DNA from: Acidobacteria bacterium RIFCSPLOWO2_12_FULL_68_19
GTDB taxonomy: Bacteria > Acidobacteriota > Vicinamibacteria > Vicinamibacterales > UBA2999
DNA length: 64,000 nucleotides
Assembly (NCBI GenBank): GCA_001767525.1
Contig: MELF01000049.1
Span: forward strand, 78,419 to 142,418
Reading direction: 5' to 3'
Under the pieces are notes generated by a model. That model was not told where the DNA came from. It was given only the letters and a program-made list of their open reading frames with translations, and ran no database searches. Both the position numbers and the translations under genes were made by a program. This document shows, piece by piece, positions 59,942 through 64,000 of this stretch (position 1 is its first letter; each line of letters opens with the position of its first letter).

Positions 59942-60967
59942 TCAAGTTTCGACGTGCTCGCGCACCATCGGATCGCTTGCCGACGGCCGTTCGGCGCCGG
60001 CATCGCCAAGCGCGGCCGCCCCGTCGCGATCGCCGCTGTTGCCGATGGCCACCGCGACGTTGCGCCGCAGCCCGGTCAGCTTCGCGCGCTTCATCGGGCT
60101 CCCCTTCAGCAGCGCGCGCAGGTCGTCGTCGGTGCGGCGCCACAGCGCCGCCAGGGGAGGGCGGTCGAGGCCGGCCCTCGGCTGCCATGCCGGATCGGCG
60201 GAGACGGGAGCGGTCCGGTTGTGCGGACAGACCTCCTGGCAGATGTCGCAGCCGTACACGCGGTTGCCGAGCGCCGGCCGGAGCGGTTCGGGAATGCGGC
60301 CACGCAACTCGATGGTCAGGTACGAGATGCAGCGCGTGGCGTCGAGCACGCCCGCATCGACGAGCGCTCCGGTGGGGCACGCCTCCAGGCACCGCGTGCA
60401 CCCGCCGCACTGTTCGAGTCCTGGCGCGTCGGGCTCGAGCGGCAGCGTGCAGATGATCTCACCGAGAAACAGCCAGGAGCCCAGCTCCGGATTGATGAGG
60501 CAGGTGTTCTTGCCGACCCAGCCGAGGCCGGCGTGCTGGGCGTAGACGCGCTCCTGCACCGGACCGGTATCGACATAGACGCGCGTCTCGAACGATTCTG
60601 GAGCCGCCGCCCGCATCCACGCGACAAGCGCCTCGAGCCTCGCCTTCAGGACATCGTGGTAGTCGCCGCCCCAGGCGTACCGCGAGATGCGGGCGATCGC
60701 CGGGGGGACGTCCCCCTCGGCGCACGGCGGCACGGTGTTGTAGACGGTGCCGGTGACGATCACGCTGCGCGCCCCGGGCACCACCGCGCGCACGTCCAAC
60801 CGGCGCTCCGCCGAGCGCGCCATGTACGCCATCTCGCCCGCGTAGCCCCGGTCGAGCCATTCCCGCAGGAAGGCCAGCTCGGGAAAGCTCTCCGCCGGCG
60901 CGACGCCGCAGAGGTCGAACCCCAGCTCGCGCGCCTTCGCTTTGACGGCCGCGGACGTCAGCCCCAT
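59942..60967 (-). CDS. queG: Epoxyqueuosine reductase QueG
   Basis: A 341-residue enzyme catalysing the last step of queuosine tRNA modification, reduction of epoxyqueuosine with cobalamin and two [4Fe-4S] clusters. N-terminal GFDLCGVAPAESFPELAFLR and the cobalamin-domain DTGPVQERVYAQHAGLGWVG are present. The cluster motifs are QCGGCTRCLEACPTGAL and YGCDICQEVCPHN. The C-terminal HEAT-like part is short. It is slightly below the usual 350-380 residues but complete. Confidence 0.96.
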   Translation of the reverse strand: MGLTSAAVKAKARELGFDLCGVAPAESFPELAFLREWLDRGYAGEMAYMARSAERRLDVRAVVPGARSVIVTGTVYNTVPPCAEGDVPPAIARISRYAWGGDYHDVLKARLEALVAWMRAAAPESFETRVYVDTGPVQERVYAQHAGLGWVGKNTCLINPELGSWLFLGEIICTLPLEPDAPGLEQCGGCTRCLEACPTGALVDAGVLDATRCISYLTIELRGRIPEPLRPALGNRVYGCDICQEVCPHNRTAPVSADPAWQPRAGLDRPPLAALWRRTDDDLRALLKGSPMKRAKLTGLRRNVAVAIGNSGDRDGAAALGDAGAERPSASDPMVREHVET

Positions 60968-61110
60968 ACCGAGTCACCCTATCGGCGCGGGTCGATTGGC
61001 ATCCACAGGCGCGGGCTCGCGCCGACCAGCGTCAGCGGACAAGAACCGGCATGCGTGAGACACTTCGTACGGGCACACCTCAGAGCGATCGCCCTGAGAC
61101 GAGTCTCGCG

Positions 61111-61212
61111 TCAGCTTCGGCTCATCAACTGACGGACGACGTAGGGCAGGATGCCGCCGTGGCGGAAGGCGACGAGCTCCTCGGGCGTGTCGATGCGGAC
61201 CCTGGACCAAGC
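61111..61212 (-). pseudogene. acnA: Orphan C-terminal tail of aconitase
   Basis: Directly after the hsdR stop, the minus strand reads [20 protein letters not shown] and then [10 protein letters not shown] followed by a TGA at 61113-61111. This is the conserved extreme C-terminus of AcnA-type aconitases ('RIDTPEE...[15 protein letters not shown]'). Only about 33 codons remain; the upstream 860 or so codons have been replaced by the hsdR sequence. It marks a recombination or insertion boundary. The body of the gene is not in this window. Confidence 0.8.
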
Positions 61213-61213
61213 C

Positions 61214-63830
<2,617 letters not shown>

Positions 63831-63894
63831 GGATTGCGCCTAAATAGGAAGGCCTTCTGTTTCAATAAGTTACGATGCCGACTCACGCCAATCT

Positions 63895-64000
63895 GGGTTA
63901 CCGTCCATGGGGGTATCCATTTAACCGGAGTAACGGTGTAGACTGCCGCGGTGGATCACCCTCGCGCCGGCACCCACTATCCGAGGTCCGTGGGCGAATT
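63895..64000 (+). mobile_element. Left end of an IS1595-like element
   Basis: The last 110 bp are visibly less GC-rich than the rest. GGGTTACCGTCCATGGGGG at 63895 looks like an IS terminal repeat, and a transposase start follows at 63951. The element sits about 65 bp upstream of hsdR, where hsdS/hsdM would be expected. The right end is outside the window, so element identity and boundaries cannot be confirmed. Confidence 0.5.
63951..64000 (+). CDS. IS1595-family transposase, first 16 codons (cut by window edge)
   Basis: A GTG at 63951 opens VDHPRAGTHYPRSVGEF, which matches the N-terminus of ISXO2/IS1595-type transposases ('...AGxHYPRSxGEFxxWF', ahead of the zinc-ribbon domain). Only 50 bp are available. 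If correct, the transposase reads away from hsdR. The identification is tentative because it rests on a short segment. Confidence 0.5.
   Translation, partial: MDHPRAGTHYPRSVGE

Noticed and set aside
57292..60456. A 1054-codon plus-strand open frame over the M49-like, algH and queG genes
   Set aside because: It crosses three convincing genes on the other strand and shows no family similarity.

Overview
The window is GC-rich, densely coded DNA of a Gram-negative bacterium. The best guess is an Acidobacteriota genome of the Vicinamibacteria type. The reasons are two Oar-like TonB-dependent receptors with carboxypeptidase-regulatory N-terminal domains, six DUF6152 proteins ('A|HHSF' family), several paralogous secreted 'MDGRPHP' proteins, DUF6644 membrane proteins, and Vgb/NHL/PQQ propeller proteins. 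The taxonomic call is inference from gene content. No rRNA, tRNA or CRISPR array was recognised.

Layout. 1-5.3 kb is housekeeping: the rsgA 5' end, a DUF1499 protein, TerC, a hypothetical protein, a ferredoxin, an mreB relic, typA and an FmdB zinc ribbon. 5.4-24.3 kb is the most distinctive part. Three consecutive minus-strand operons are built from the same parts: secreted beta-rich 'MDGRP' proteins (six), degenerate metallo-beta-lactamase-fold proteins (two), DUF6152 proteins (five), Oar-like TonB receptors (two) and DUF6644 membrane proteins (two). Each operon starts behind a nearly identical promoter block. The block has a 20-bp AATT-centred dyad fused to a TTGACS -35 box and, 17-18 bp further on, an invariant CCGTAGGGTA -10 region (at 9644-9690, 16682-16728 and 24251-24298). 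This looks like one regulon.

24.3-35 kb holds a metal and redox block: PilZ, a small HEGH periplasmic protein, cytochrome c, a copper P-type ATPase with YHS and heavy-metal-binding domains, small Cys-rich secreted proteins, a protein made of duplicated His-rich repeats, TonB, DUF302, a 47-residue YHS protein, a TSUP exporter, a CPA-type antiporter and a sialidase-like lipoprotein. 35-43 kb is a Cus-type tripartite heavy-metal efflux operon (CusC, CusB fused to a YtkA-like domain, a YtkA-like lipoprotein, CusA). It is headed by the sixth DUF6152 protein. Divergent from it are an ArsR-type repressor and an ArsM arsenite methyltransferase behind a perfect 18-bp palindrome.

44-50 kb is a second minus-strand operon: an ArsR-HTH/rhodanese regulator with its own palindrome, then DsrE, an MMPL/RND exporter, a LolA-like protein and an outer-membrane barrel. 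It resembles a sulfur- or redox-sensing lipid-export system. 50-61 kb holds a Wza-like export protein, NHL/HupE/PQQ/Vgb proteins, a heme c/reelin-like protein, an M49-like metallopeptidase lipoprotein, AlgH and QueG. 61-64 kb is a damaged island edge: an orphan aconitase C-terminal tail, a type I restriction hsdR gene with an internal deletion and frameshift, and the start of an IS1595-like element.

The main hypothesis is that mature DUF6152 proteins begin with His-His-Ser-Phe and also keep an internal NPH motif. That pattern suggests a CopC/LPMO-like N-terminal-histidine copper site, and the sixth copy sits at the head of a Cus operon. Together with the shared promoter and the repeated cassettes, this points to an uncharacterised periplasmic, possibly copper-dependent, uptake or oxidation system.
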